Source: Cryphonectria parasitica EP155
Taxonomy: Eukaryota > Ascomycota > Sordariomycetes > Diaporthales > Cryphonectriaceae
Direction: 5' to 3'
Assembly: GCF_011745365.1 (NCBI RefSeq)
Contig: NW_024468909.1
Coordinates: 5,580,001 to 5,644,000, forward strand
Length of the DNA: 64,000 nt
The translations under genes were made by a program, and so were the position numbers. The notes beneath the pieces are model-generated. The model saw only the letters and a list, made by a program, of their open reading frames with translations. It was not told the origin of the DNA and searched no databases. This document shows, one piece after another, positions 1 to 10,841 of the stretch. Numbering within the stretch: the stretch's first letter is position 1; every line of letters begins with the position of its first letter.

Positions 1-1755
1 GACATTACGCGGCCAATCTACAAGTGGACCGAGGAGGCTACAAACAAGATCCAGCGCAGCAAGAGCTTCAGCATGCCACGCCCCGAGCCAGAGGAGGAGG
101 TCTTGGATATCACCACCATCAAGGTGCCTGGCGGGTTCCGCCGGAATTTCCTTCGCCGCAGCGCCGGAAGCCCTGCGCCGGGACCCGGAGGACGTGGTGG
201 GGATATCGAGTACGGGGAACCGTCGAGTCGGCAGCCCCAAGTGTTCACGTCCAGCTTCCTCGAGTTCTTGAGCATCTACGGCCACTTTGCTGGTGAGGAG
301 CTCGAAGAGGACGATGAGGCGCTGAAGCCCGGCGAGTACTTCTCCTCGGGAGAGGAAGAATGGGACAGCGACGAGGATTCGGACGAGGACCGCGAGCCGA
401 TGGAGGATAGTGCCCTGCTCACGCCTTCGCGTCGAAAACGGAGAAGAAAGCATCGGACCAGTGGAAAGGCCAGCCCGACGGGTGCCGCTCTGGTGCTGCT
501 GAAATCGTTCGTCGGGACTGGCGTCTTGTTCCTCCCCCGTGCTTATCTGAACGGTGGCATGGTCTTCAGCAACCTGGTCTTGCTCTTCGTCGCGGCGCTC
601 AGCTACTACTGCTTCGTGCTCCTCGTCACATCGCGCCTCAAGGTGGAGGGCTCGTTCGGCGACATGGGTGGCATACTATACGGCAAGTGGCTCCGGTCTC
701 TCATCCTGGGCTCCATCGTCATTAGTCAGATCGGATTCGTGGCGGCCTATATTGTATTCGTGTCGGAAAATCTCCAGGCCTTCATTCTCGCGGTATCCGA
801 CTGCCAGACGCACATACAGGTCAAGTGGTTGATCCTGATGCAGATGGTCATCTTCCTGCCGTTCTCGCTCTTCCGCGACATCAACAAACTCAGCTTCACG
901 GCCTTTGTCGCGGATGCCTTCATCATTCTGGGCCTGGGCTACCTCTTCTACTACGACGTGTTGACGCTCGACAAGTTCGGCCTGGCAGATATCATCCTGT
1001 TTAACCAAAAGGACTGGACGCTGTTCATCGGCACCGCCATCTTCACCTTCGAGGGCATTGGCCTCATTATTCCCATCCAGGAGTCCATGGCCAACCCCAA
1101 GAAATTCCCCAAGGTCTTGTTCGTGGTCATGATCATCATCACGGCACTATTCACCGTCATGGGTGCCGTCTCTTACGCGGCCTACGGCTCCAAGACCGAG
1201 ACGGTGGTCCTGCTCAACCTGCCGCAGGACAACAAGCTGGTCAATGGCGTGCAGTTTCTGTACTCGATGGCCATCATGCTCTCGACACCGCTACAGATCT
1301 TCCCTGCGATCAAGATCCTGGAGAATGGGCTCTTTGCGCGAAGTGGGAAGTACAACCCGTATATCAAGTGGCAAAAGAACATCTTCCGATTCTTGTTTGT
1401 AATTTTATGTGCCATCATTGCCTGGGGTGGTGCAGATGATCTAGACAAGTTTGTTGCATTGGTGGGCAATTTTGCCTGCATTCCCCTTGTCTATATCTAT
1501 CCTGTGAGTGTCTCCCCTTGCCTCCCTTGTTTTCCTTTCTGCTCAATTCAAAGATGTATATGCTAACACTATCTCTAGCCCATGCTGCACTACCGTGCTG
1601 TGGCAAGGACCACTCTTTGGAAGATTTCTGACGTCATCCTCTGCATTTTTGGCTTTGTTGCCATGGCATATACCACGATCCTGACTGTTACCAGCTGGGC
1701 CGGAGGTGAGAGTGGCCCTTCTCTCCCAGGATACTGTGACAAGAAGGGTCTGTAA
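1..1755 (+). CDS. AVT3: Vacuolar amino acid transporter, AVT3/AVT4 type (5' partial)
   Basis: The reading frame is open to the window edge, so the N-terminus is missing. Exons are 1-1503 and 1579-1755; the 75-nt intron has a GTGAGT donor and a GCTAAC branch site. A long hydrophilic, acidic N-terminal region is followed by the family signature TGAALVLLKSFVGTGVLFLP and a series of hydrophobic segments expected to form about 11 transmembrane helices. The second exon adds the last helix and ends YCDKKGL. Yeast Avt3/Avt4 export neutral amino acids from the vacuole to the cytosol; the same role here is inferred from family membership. The long N-terminal tail is usual in fungal members. The choice between AVT3 and AVT4 cannot be made from the sequence alone. 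Confidence 0.88.
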
Positions 1756-2410
1756 ATCAAACTGTGGATTGTGGGGTTGAGGGGGGGGGACGGGGGAGGA
1801 CTGTTTGGAGATGAGGTGGAAAGCAAAGTGTTAATGGCTGGATCTTCTTTGTGTGTGCAAGAATCATAGCATAGCATCATCATCAAGGGAGTTCAAGGCC
1901 GCTGTGATTATTCAGAGATTGAGATAGAATAGATTGACAAGATATAGCTGAAGCATTATATCAAGGCAATTGTTAAAAAGAATTGAGATATAGCCTGCAA
2001 CTATTGTGATAGAACACTATTTCAATCACATGCAAAATTACAATGGTTGAAATGGTGATGAATCAGAGATGCGGGTGATTGCCGGGGGGTTCAGTGAACC
2101 CAACCCCCACCAAATGTTAGTGGCCCCTTAGCCAACTGACAGCGGCAAACCAACACTAGCGTGCACCTGAAGAGCCTCAATCCTTTCCTCCCAGCCTCAG
2201 TCCAAACCCATCTTTTCCTTTCTCTTTGGCTTCCTGACAAACCACGACTGCTCATCACAACGCCTACCATTGCTCTATTCTTACCAGCTCTACATTTCTC
2301 CGACACATAATCTAATTATATTCCTACCATCTCGTCCATATATTCCCTCATAGTTGCTGGTTTTTTGTTTTTTGTTTTTTTGCCTGGGACTCTGCTCTTC
2401 TTGTGTGAAG
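1756..2410. other. Intergenic region and RPB11 promoter
   Basis: No gene is seen. There is a G-rich run near 1777-1795. The stretch from about 2150 to 2410 is pyrimidine-rich with T-runs, which is typical of a fungal core promoter and leader directly before the RPB11 ATG. Confidence 0.6.
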
Positions 2411-2656
2411 ATGAACGCCCCTGACAGGTGAGTCTGAGTACTTTTTACTTCTTTCAAAGACATCCTGAGTTGATTATGGTGGGGGAGCATCATCTTGTTT
2501 CAAGTGGAAAATGAATGCATGGCTTCAAGTCAATCGGGCATGCTAGAGAGAAGGGAATGGACGTAAAATGTGCTTGGGTCGAGAGGCGGTCGAAGGGTCC
2601 CGCGACATGGGCTAGACAGGTCACAAGTCAGGATCGCGGTAGCCGTGGGTGGGCTC

Positions 2657-2694
<38 letters not shown>

Positions 2695-3585
2695 GCATGT
2701 TGCTTCCACTGCCCGAGCATTCATGTGGCAGCCGCGGGAGCACATGGCCTCCTTATCCCCAGTGGGATAGCAAGAGCTGCCTGCAAGGTGCAACTGCATA
2801 ACGGGCCTCGTACAGCCGCTGCTGCGCTCATCAGAAATTCTCGTCCGCGCAACTTTGACTCTGCATCGTCTCCGACCGTTCTCTGCTTCACTGTATCAAA
2901 TCAAACTTGTGTCAGCAAGGAACTCCCACAATCGTTGTCAAGATGAGGAACCCCAAACACGACAACGTCGCCGAGTGGTACCTCTTACCCCTCCGGCCGT
3001 TCACGCGCTTCACTCAGGTCCGATATAGGTACGGCTTTGCTGACCCTTACACACAGGTTTGAGCTCTTCTTGCTCAGTGATGGCGAGAAGAAGATTTCCG
3101 AGACGCCCTTCCCTCGTAAGCTTACTATCCGACGCGCCATGCAACGGTTCAGAACTACACTTCGAGAACGGCAGAGAGGGACTGACGATGTTGTGATCAG
3201 GCATGTCCAACTGCTCTGACTTCTTGATCAAGAAGGAGGACCACACCATCGGCAACCTCATGTCCGAGCACCTCAAGCAGCACCCCCACGTCCTGATGGC
3301 TGGATACAAGAGTAAGATTCATCCTGCTAGAATTTTGTCAGTACAGGAGGGCTCAGCAGCTGACAACGACACCGCCCAGTCGCTCACCCTAACGTGCCTG
3401 AGCTATTCATCCGTGTCCAGACTGACGGCACCATCACGCCCAAGGATGCCTTCGTCGAGGTCGCCCGCAACCTGATCGCCAAGTTCGCTCAGCTGGGCCG
3501 CGAGTTCACCCGCGAGTACGAGCTGCGTCGCATGGCCACCACAGGTCCCACCGACGGCGACGGCAATGCCAACGGCGGCTTTTAG
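2411..3585 (+). CDS. RPB11: DNA-directed RNA polymerase II subunit RPB11
   Basis: Four exons (2411-2427, 3057-3115, 3201-3311, 3380-3585) give 130 aa. The N-terminus MNAPDRFELFLL is nearly invariant in fungal Rpb11 and fixes both the start and the first splice. KKEDHTIGNL, the alpha-like dimerisation motif, and HPNVPELFIRVQT follow. Rpb11 pairs with Rpb3 to form the platform, equivalent to the bacterial alpha dimer, on which Pol II assembles in the nucleus. Length fits the family (about 120 aa) plus a short Gly/Asn-rich tail. Intron 1 is 629 nt, much longer than its neighbours, and contains a TG microsatellite. The downstream neighbour LSm5 is convergent. Confidence 0.95.
2659..2693. repeat. 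TG dinucleotide microsatellite
   Basis: About 17 uninterrupted TG units lie inside intron 1 of RPB11. This is a simple repeat and is likely length-polymorphic. Confidence 0.95.
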
Positions 3586-4172
3586 GATGACTATTGTAGC
3601 ATCTATGGCGTCAGCATCACCTGCTCCTGGGGTCTCTTGATTAGGAAGGGGGTCTTCATGGGAATGGGCCTTGGGCTCGCCTGGGTCGGTGGTTCGGTTT
3701 GCTTCCCGATGGTCAAAGCAGTGATCATCTGCTCGGTGTTTACGGCGTTGGTGGTCAGGCCATGGTTCATGAATGAAAAGTATCAATATCCCACGTGAGG
3801 ATCTAAGTTATGCAAACGGCACACCTTTGAGAAGGTGAGAAAGCTCCTCAGTGTAACCAAGACTATAGAGGATGGATACACAGGCAGTCATAATGGGTCC
3901 AAAAACATCAACGATATGCTTGATTCCCAGCTGATGAAATCTGGCATATCTGAAGGGGCTATCTCGTAGCACAAGTTCTCCTATGATAGCTTCATAAAGG
4001 CCTTGTGCGTTCAGCGTGTGCTGCTGCATCTTCTGGCTTCTTATCATCGAGAAGTCCTCTGCCATCTAGCTCGAATCTCTTCCACGTAAACATCAGGCCT
4101 GCCGTATTCCCCAGATATTTGAGCCAATGCAATATATTGCTCAGGAGAATCTTCCCTTCACGATATCAGGAT
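3586..4172. other. Convergent intergenic region RPB11/LSM5
   Basis: This lies between the two stop codons of convergent genes. An 85-codon minus-strand open frame at 3808-4065 is present, but I see no family signature or splice context. It most likely lies in the 3' UTR of LSM5. Confidence 0.5.
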
Positions 4173-4749
4173 TCATGACGGCGCCACGGGTCCCTCGCCT
4201 CCCGGGATGAGCTAGAACAAGATCAGTCAGTAAGAAAGCAGGCCATGGTGCCTTGACGCCCGGAGTAGTCATACCATGCATATATTGTTGCCATTCAGCA
4301 AGATCTTGTTCAGCTTTGTTGCGTTTCCGGCATAGTCACTGGAACCAGAGCCAACAGTCAGCATTCTCACAACTCCTGTCAACACCAAGACTCTCTCTGC
4401 AGTGATGCCTTACAACTCAGTCACATCCTCTAGTACAATGTCTGTAGTGGCAGTCAGCTTCCGAACCCGAGGCGCCGTTCTTTCAGAAAGGAAGGAAGGC
4501 TGTGAGACTTACTGACGTAGTCGTCAAAGCCGAGCAGCGTGCCGCTGAACTCTGTTCATGCAAGGTTAACAGATGACTCCATGTCGGCAGAGAGAGAAGT
4601 AGGATACTCACCCCTGTCACCCTTCATGATCACCCATATCCTGGATCCGACGCACTTGTCGACAAGCTCTGTCAACCTTAGGTCAGTGCGAGGATTCTCC
4701 CTTAGAGGGGCATAGTTTTCTTACCGAGCGGCTGCACCTGAGACGCCAT
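4173..4749 (-). CDS. LSM5: U6 snRNA-associated Sm-like protein LSm5
   Basis: Six exons on the minus strand (4725-4749, 4612-4668, 4513-4551, 4414-4441, 4275-4338, 4173-4211) give 83 aa. The protein starts MASQVQPLELVDKCVGSRIW. The Sm1 motif FSGTLLGFDDYVNIVLEDV and the Sm2 motif LLNGNNICMLIPGG are both complete, and the order and spacing match LSm5. LSm5 is part of the LSm2-8 ring, which binds the U6 snRNA 3' end in the nucleus, and of the LSm1-7 ring, which acts in cytoplasmic mRNA decapping. Five introns in a 252-nt coding sequence is dense; exon 4 is only 28 nt. It is divergent from the exonuclease gene at 5390. Confidence 0.93.
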
Positions 4750-5389
4750 CTTCGTCAAATTTGTGATAGGTAACGGATGGAGTGGATAAAGGCGAAGGTG
4801 TTGCTTTCGAAATTCAAGGTCTTTCGTTGTGCTGGGCTTGGTGCGGCCCCCTCGTAGTTGATGTTTGAGTTATTGCAAACACGACTGTGAGGAATCGCTC
4901 TAGCGGGTTTATCGAGTTAACTGGGTGAGCTAAGGCACCCTGACAACACAAGGCTAACTAACCTCTAGCGCCAAGCAGCTCCACCAATCGCCCACCCCAA
5001 GCGCGTCCAACAGCAGCGCGTCTCTTGCGGCTCAACCACTGAACAAACGAACCCCTGCGTTTCTGCCTGCGGCCGTCCTCTCGCCCCCCTCCCCCCCCCA
5101 CCATAATTCGAGCAGCCTGAACATCAATGCTGCGATTATTATGATCGCTGGGCAACATGGCGCTTCGGTCTTGTCGTCTGGTAGTGGCAGAACGCGTGTC
5201 ATGATTCCCACGTATCGCCCACCGGGTCTCCTTGCTTTTCCTACCTCTCCTCGACGGGCCGTGATTCGGCGTCTCTTGTGCGTCCAACTATATCCATTCT
5301 ACAAGTATAATACTCTTCATACAGGAGGCAAGACCATTGTGCTTCGCTAACGCTCCTTTGACCACGTAAACAGGCGTACAACTTCTAGA
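4750..5389. other. Divergent promoter region LSM5 / exonuclease
   Basis: This 640-bp spacer lies between divergent starts. A C-run is present near 5091-5099. No supported gene or RNA is seen. The final 100 nt before 5390 may contain a 5'-UTR intron, but no splice pair stands out. Confidence 0.45.
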
Positions 5390-7219
5390 ATGACCGGCTC
5401 TTCGAAACATCCTCCTAATTGGAGGCTCTGGCACCCGAACCAGGGAATTGTCTTCCAGCAGCCTTTGTATCCTACCCTCGATGCCTCGAGATTCTTCACG
5501 GAGGCCTCAGTTACGAGGGATGCAGATACAAGACCAGGCGAGTCTGCAGATGCGCCGCCTGTGCGAGTGCACGAATCGAAGGTCGGTGTAGAGACAACTA
5601 TAATAGCGCGCAGACAAGGGTTACATAATGTGGTTCTCGAGCAGGAGACGGTTCTCCGCGAGGAAAAAGAGGAGGTCGTATCGGAGCAATCGGAGCGCGA
5701 TGATCAATCAATACAAGTCCTAGCTCCAGCAGGAGCAGATCGGAATGAGACGGGAGACAATGCGCCGTCGACGACACCAACAGCACAGCCTGCACCCGGA
5801 GAGCGGCCACCAGAGAGCATGCCTACCCCATTTACACCTTTGGATTACAAAATGTCTGATGAGGTCTTCCAAGCTGCCAGGCAGGCGGCCGAGGGGACTG
5901 ATGAGTCTTTCTGGTCGTACTCTTTCTACCGGGGTCCTAATCGGGAGGACGGTGTCAAGGGTAAAGTGCGCGTCCATTATTGCAAGAATGCTCATGTCGC
6001 CGAACGGGCGTTGCAGTATCTCGTGGGCGAGAAGTTCGTTGGCTTGGATCTAGAATGGGTCGCTCTCGCGAGCAAGTCTTCAGGCGCCCGGAGGAACGTC
6101 TCGTTGGTACAACTTGCAAGCCAGAGCCGGGTTGTTCTCCTGCATCTGGCTGTATACCCTGCAAAGGATGAGCTTGCCACGCCGACACTACGGAAGATCA
6201 TCGAGGATCCTAACGTCACCAAACTTGGTGTCTGGATCAAGGGCGACTGCACGAGACTGAAGAAGTACCTCAGCATCAACGCTCGCGGCATATTCGAGCT
6301 GAGCCACTTGTTCAAGCAAGTCAAATATTCAACCAGCCGACCCGCGCTGGTCAACAAGAAGTTGGTCTCCCTCGCTACCCAGTGCAAGGAGGTCTTTGGC
6401 CTGCCCATGCGGAAGGACCAAAATGTCAGGACGAGCGACTGGTCGCAGCCTCTAGACATGGGACAGATCGGGTATTCGGCGTCTGATGCGTATGCGGCCA
6501 TTCACTTGTTCGCGATGCTGAATCACCAGCGCGAGAAACTAGACCCAGTGCCTGCTCTTCCATTCCACTTAGAACTAGACAAACCGATTCCTCTTCCGCC
6601 TGGTGTGGAAATGTCAAGCTCGGAGGAGTCCGATCTCGACGAAGGAATCACGGATGAGGCGCTTCTTGAAGCAGAAGGTGAGAGCGATGCGCGGGGCGCA
6701 TTGCGCTTGGAGCTCTTACAAGCAATTGAGGACATCCAAGGGACTGTCCAATGTCTGGACGAGGTCGAACCGGACCTCGGAGACTCGGTCACCAGCAACA
6801 CAAACACCAAGAAGGCCGCTACGAAGAGCAGAGCCACAACAGCAACGAAAGCTATGCCAGCACCCGAGCTACCGAAAGACCCCAAAGTTGAGGCCGCAGA
6901 GATTTGTGTTGCAGAGCACAAAGAGGCTCGAGGCGGAAAGATCAGGGTTACCCCCGCCGCCTTGAAGGCCTATTTTATCTGGCATGCCAACAAGGGCTTG
7001 AATTGTGAAGACGTTGCGCGCATGCTCAGGGATCCTCCGTTGCAGACTTCAACTGTGGCTAGCTACATCTTGTCAAGTGTCCAGTCCGAGAAGCTACCAT
7101 ACGACAACGAGCGAATGAAGACTGAAGTGGCTGGCCATATGCACGACAGTGTGATCAGGAGCAGGTTCTTTGGCATATGGAAAGCGATCCATTACGGCGT
7201 TGCGTCCTCAAAGGAATGA
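5390..7219 (+). CDS. 3'-5' exonuclease domain protein (DEDDy, WRN-exonuclease-like)
   Basis: One uninterrupted frame of 609 aa. After a disordered N-terminal 170 residues comes a DnaQ-like/WRN-type exonuclease fold. Exo I is FVGLDLEW with Asp220 and Glu222, Exo II is WIKGDCTRL with Asp286, and Exo III is YSASDAYA with Tyr362 and Asp366, so all five DEDDy metal-binding and catalytic residues are present. No RecQ helicase domain follows. Instead there is an acidic, Ser/Thr/Ala-rich linker and a C-terminal region of about 110 residues (from about residue 500) that looks like a small helical domain, possibly helix-turn-helix or HRDC-like. The enzyme should remove 3' nucleotides from DNA or RNA; the substrate cannot be told. 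The expected relatives are WRN-exo/Rrp6-type proteins of unknown role in fungi. Confidence 0.85.
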   Translation: MTGSSKHPPNWRLWHPNQGIVFQQPLYPTLDASRFFTEASVTRDADTRPGESADAPPVRVHESKVGVETTIIARRQGLHNVVLEQETVLREEKEEVVSEQSERDDQSIQVLAPAGADRNETGDNAPSTTPTAQPAPGERPPESMPTPFTPLDYKMSDEVFQAARQAAEGTDESFWSYSFYRGPNREDGVKGKVRVHYCKNAHVAERALQYLVGEKFVGLDLEWVALASKSSGARRNVSLVQLASQSRVVLLHLAVYPAKDELATPTLRKIIEDPNVTKLGVWIKGDCTRLKKYLSINARGIFELSHLFKQVKYSTSRPALVNKKLVSLATQCKEVFGLPMRKDQNVRTSDWSQPLDMGQIGYSASDAYAAIHLFAMLNHQREKLDPVPALPFHLELDKPIPLPPGVEMSSSEESDLDEGITDEALLEAEGESDARGALRLELLQAIEDIQGTVQCLDEVEPDLGDSVTSNTNTKKAATKSRATTATKAMPAPELPKDPKVEAAEICVAEHKEARGGKIRVTPAALKAYFIWHANKGLNCEDVARMLRDPPLQTSTVASYILSSVQSEKLPYDNERMKTEVAGHMHDSVIRSRFFGIWKAIHYGVASSKE

Positions 7220-7467
7220 AGCAGAGAAGCACAAGGTGATAAACAAGCACAAGACGTTCTGACGAGATAAAAAGACTCGTACTACGCGAGCATTTTGCAT
7301 AGACGGGGTGCTGATGATTTCACGATACCATTGATAGGCAGTATGTATATTACAACACTCCATTTCCCTCCCAGATCGCACGTTCAGATATTATCTCTAT
7401 TGGGGTATAATCTCTGCACATAGCTTCCAGACAACGCTGCCTTTTTCCCTTTCTTTCTGGTTCTGCC

Positions 7468-9056
7468 TCATGACGCAATAATGTCCCTTCCTCTGTTGAT
7501 CTGCACTCTTTTGTCCTCGCCACCGCTCACGATGCCCCACGTCTGATCCCACACGACACTGAAGACCTTGCAGCCCTCTCCCGCCAGCGGCCGTTTCCTG
7601 CCTCCCTTGGTCTCTCGCTCAATCACGTACACGGCCTCGCTGACACCGCCGCCAGCGGCGCCATCCTCGTTCTTCGTGGCAGGCCTAACACTCCTCAAAT
7701 CCCAAATGCGACAAGTCCCGTCGTGGGAGCCCGAGACGAGAGAGTGCTCGTTCTCTGGACACCTGGCCAGCGAGACAACCTTGTTCACGTGGCCTCGCAA
7801 CGTCATAACCGATGTCCTGGCCTGGGACTCCCTCGGGTCTACGAGCACCACGTTCCTCGAGGACGTGCCGGCGGCCAGCAATGGGCTCCCGCTCGGGCCA
7901 GGCACGGCGCACAGCGACAGCAGCGCGCTGGACGCCGGTATCGTGTTTACCTTAACCATGGTCGTCAGGTCAATAGTGTGCAGGTCGTGATCCTGACCCG
8001 CGCTGTACGCGACAGTCAAGTCCCGCGGGTCGAACACAGCCGCCGTGGCCGGCGCCTTGTGGAACGCCGCGAGGTGCAGCGCTCCTCGCTGTGGTGCGGA
8101 CACACTGCTCGCCAGCTTCCGCCGCTTGCTCGCATGTGTGCTGCCCGGCAGCAGCTCGACCGGCGCCTGGGGCGCGGAAGCCTTGGAGGTGGACCACAGG
8201 CCGATGGAACCGTCCGCGGACGCGGTCAGGATGCGCCGCGAGGTGCCGTCAACCTCGAGCGAGTCGATGGTCGACCTGTGCCCATAGAGCTCGAGGGTGG
8301 GCTTGAGCTCGCCGGAAGACTGGTCGCCGGCTTCGGTGTACTTCCATACCCTCACCGTGCGGTCGAGGCCTGCGGAGGCGATCTGGCTGTTGGAGAGGAA
8401 CCGGGCTGCCTTGACGCTCGCGCTGTGCCCGCCGTGACTGCCCGCTGGCGAGGTGGCGATGACGTCTCCCGAGCCGTTCCATATTCTTAATAGGCCGTCG
8501 TACGAGGCGGACAGGATTCTGTCGTGGCCCGCCGTGAAGCTGTCGACGGACCACACACCCGCGGGCGAGGAGCTGGACAGGACGTCAACGGCACTGACCC
8601 AGTCGTCGTGCTCGAAGGAAGCCTCGTACTGCGGAGGGATCAAGCTGCGGACGTACTGGAGGGTGATGTTGGTCTCAAAGGACAGGCCTTCCCTCTCGAG
8701 GTACTCTTCGAGCGTGGAGGTCAGGAAGGTTCCGTTGATGAGGAAGTCGAAGGGAACGGGCTGGGGCGTGTCGAGCATGGATTCGGAGTTGAGGATGCGG
8801 GAGAGGCCGAGGCGTTTTATGTCTAATGTGCTATTGTCAATAAAGAAGCTTCCATATGCGCCAGGCACAATCATTCTTCCAACCAGAGAAAAGATGCGCA
8901 TCAAGACAGAGCGAAGGGGAAAAGCATACCGGCTGGGACAAGCAGTTGTCTCCTGCTCTCAGGCAATTCGAAGCCATCTTCGGTCGTGGTGAATGTGACC
9001 TTAATCTGGGCCATTTCTGGCTCAAAGCTCGTCGCGCCCACCATATTTGAGTCCAT
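7468..9056 (-). CDS. YTM1: Ribosome biogenesis WD-repeat protein YTM1
   Basis: Two exons on the minus strand (8930-9056 and 7468-8822) give 493 aa. The N-terminal ubiquitin-like (NLE) domain reads QIKVTFTTTEDGFELPES, then DIKRLGLSRILNSESML across the splice, and is followed by seven WD repeats with motifs such as LRIWNG, VRVWKY, IGLWST and CRIWDL. Ytm1 joins Erb1 and Nop7 in the PeBoW complex needed for 27S pre-rRNA processing and 60S assembly in the nucleolus. Its UBL domain is the handle that the Rea1/Mdn1 AAA ATPase pulls on. I chose the ATG at 9056 because it has an A at -3 and G at +4; an in-frame ATG at 9014 is an alternative. A transposon begins 214 bp upstream. Confidence 0.93.
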
Positions 9057-9270
9057 TTTGTGCAGATGTGGTGGTGTTGTTGCAACAAAAATCGTCCCCG
9101 TTCTGCCGCAAGAGAAGTTTACAAGCCAATTCGGTACTATGGCACAGAAACTTTTTTTCGTACTGAGCCTTGCGGGACCCCGGGTAGCCTTGCCCCCACA
9201 CTGCAATCCCTGCAACTCTTTTGGTGGGGGGTGCCTGCCTAGGCGCCACAGGGGCCTGAGACCACTGTAA

Positions 9271-9390
9271 TGCCGTTCAAGTCAGTCGCCCCACTGTATT
9301 TTTGCACCTCCCGATTTCCCCACCCAAAACGCGTGAGAAAGATGGTCGCGTAAAAACCGTTTTTTTGACCCTCAACTTTTCGAACATTTC
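9271..9390 (+). repeat. Left terminal inverted repeat (120 bp)
   Basis: Starts TGCCGTTCAAGTCAGTCGCC and ends CGAACATTTC. It is identical over all 120 bases to the reverse complement of 13234-13353; similarity stops abruptly at the inner edge. Confidence 0.97.
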
Positions 9391-9479
9391 TCACCTCTCG
9401 TCAAGACCTTGAAGCCTTTCAGCACACCGAAACCGAGCATCGCGAATCGAATGATGGTGGTTACGCCTTTTCAGCACCA

Positions 9480-10532
9480 ATGCCTGGCCCACGGCTGAGC
9501 GATGGAGACCGCTCCATCATCACAGGTCTTCTTGAAGGCGGATTCAGTGCTAAAGATATCGCCATCAGCGTCAATATCCATGAATCATATGCTCGAGCAT
9601 TGAAAAGGCGCTGGAATATCACAGGAAGCATCGTCGTCAGCCAGGACCACACTGGCCGGACCAAGCTGATGCCATTCCACCTAGCAGTATGCCCAAATCT
9701 ATGCTCTTCAGCCTTTTAGCAATGCTGATACTTCGAATAATAGGAACTGCTCGATCTTCTAGCTGGAAAGGGTGATATGTACCTCGATGAGATGCAGCTA
9801 TAGCTGTTCGAACGATTCGACCTTGAGATCTCGAAAACCACGCTGAGCTGCCGCCTCCGCCTTGAGAATTGAACCAAGAAGAAGCAAGCCCTTATCGCTC
9901 TTGAGCGCAACGAAGCTCTTTGTGCCGACTATATCTGGACGATTAGAGAGTGGCAGCCAGACCAGTTCGTCTTCATCAACGAATCTGGCATTGATAAGAG
10001 AGGGACGAACCGACGAACTGCCCGGACACCTAGAGGATTGAAAGCTCGAAAGCGAGTGCCTGGCGGAGGAACTGATCGTGGCATGTGGTATCAGATATTG
10101 CCAGCGCTGTCTCTTGAAGGCATTGTAGCTCTGTCGGTATATGAGGGTGCCACTGATGCTGAGGGCTTCCTGCTATATATCCGAGAGCTGGTCCTGCCAC
10201 GATGCACTCCTTTTCCTGGCTCTCGGAGCGTGCTGGTGATGGATAATGCGCCTTTCCACTATCACGATGGTCTCAAGCTGCTGTGCGAGGATGCTGGTAT
10301 TGTTTTGAAATACCTCCCTCCATATAGCCCGCATCTCAACCCTATTGAGGCCTTTTTTGGCGAGCTCAAGGCATATATTCGACGGCATGCGGCGTACGTC
10401 CAGGATCAGTGGGAAAGCGAGGATGATTGGCGCCAGTTCTTGATTGAATCAGTATATACAATAGGCGAGAAGAGAGAGAATATCAGAGGGCATTTTCTAG
10501 CTGCTCAGGTGCCAGGGCTAGGAGAGAGGTAG
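9480..10532 (+). pseudogene. Tc1/mariner-like DDE transposase, disrupted
   Basis: Two exons (9480-9686 and 9744-10532) with a 57-nt intron (GTATGC donor, AATAG acceptor) would encode 331 aa. An N-terminal helix-turn-helix (SDGDRSIITGLLEGGFSAKD) is followed by a DDE_3-type catalytic core. The second catalytic residue is in VLVMDNAPFH and the third in YSPHLNPIEAFFGELK, with 34 residues between them (DD34E). Two in-frame stops, TAG at 9801 and TGA at 9870, interrupt it where Trp codons are expected, and the first catalytic Asp is Asn (FINESGID, codon at 9978). Each of the three differs from the expected codon by one G-to-A change. The rest of the frame is open to the stop. It should be inactive unless rescued, and no simple splice removes the stops without losing conserved sequence. 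Confidence 0.88.
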
Positions 10533-10841
10533 TTGGTAGAGAAAGATAGTAAACAACAGTGCTGAAGCCAGGAGATGAGGTGTAACTGAGGATGCGTGGA
10601 TGCTCGGTCTAGAGGGAAGCTTAAAAGTAGAAAAACGAAAACTATTGCTATACAAATTACACTGAAATCGCTTGTATCCTTGTTTCCTGCTATACATAGA
10701 TTTTACAGACCCTTGGTTTCCTTTTATCTTGTATCTATTGCCACCTTTCCTACTACCTCTCTCGTCAATCTACTTCAACTATCGCCATCAATGCCGAGGT
10801 GGCAATGGCATCTGAGTATCGCGAAGCAACGAATCCTCCTG
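10533..10841. other. Spacer between the convergent transposon genes
   Basis: This A+T-rich 309-bp stretch separates the two stop codons. It likely holds the 3' ends and polyadenylation signals of both transposon genes. No other feature is seen. Confidence 0.5.

Noticed and set aside
3808..4065. 85-codon minus-strand open frame downstream of LSM5
   Set aside because: No recognisable motif, no splice or promoter context; lies where the LSM5 3' UTR should be.
9259..9270. TA target-site duplication expected for a Tc1/mariner insertion
   Set aside because: Flanks read CTGTAA on the left and CGGAAA on the right; no direct repeat can be aligned, so none is claimed.
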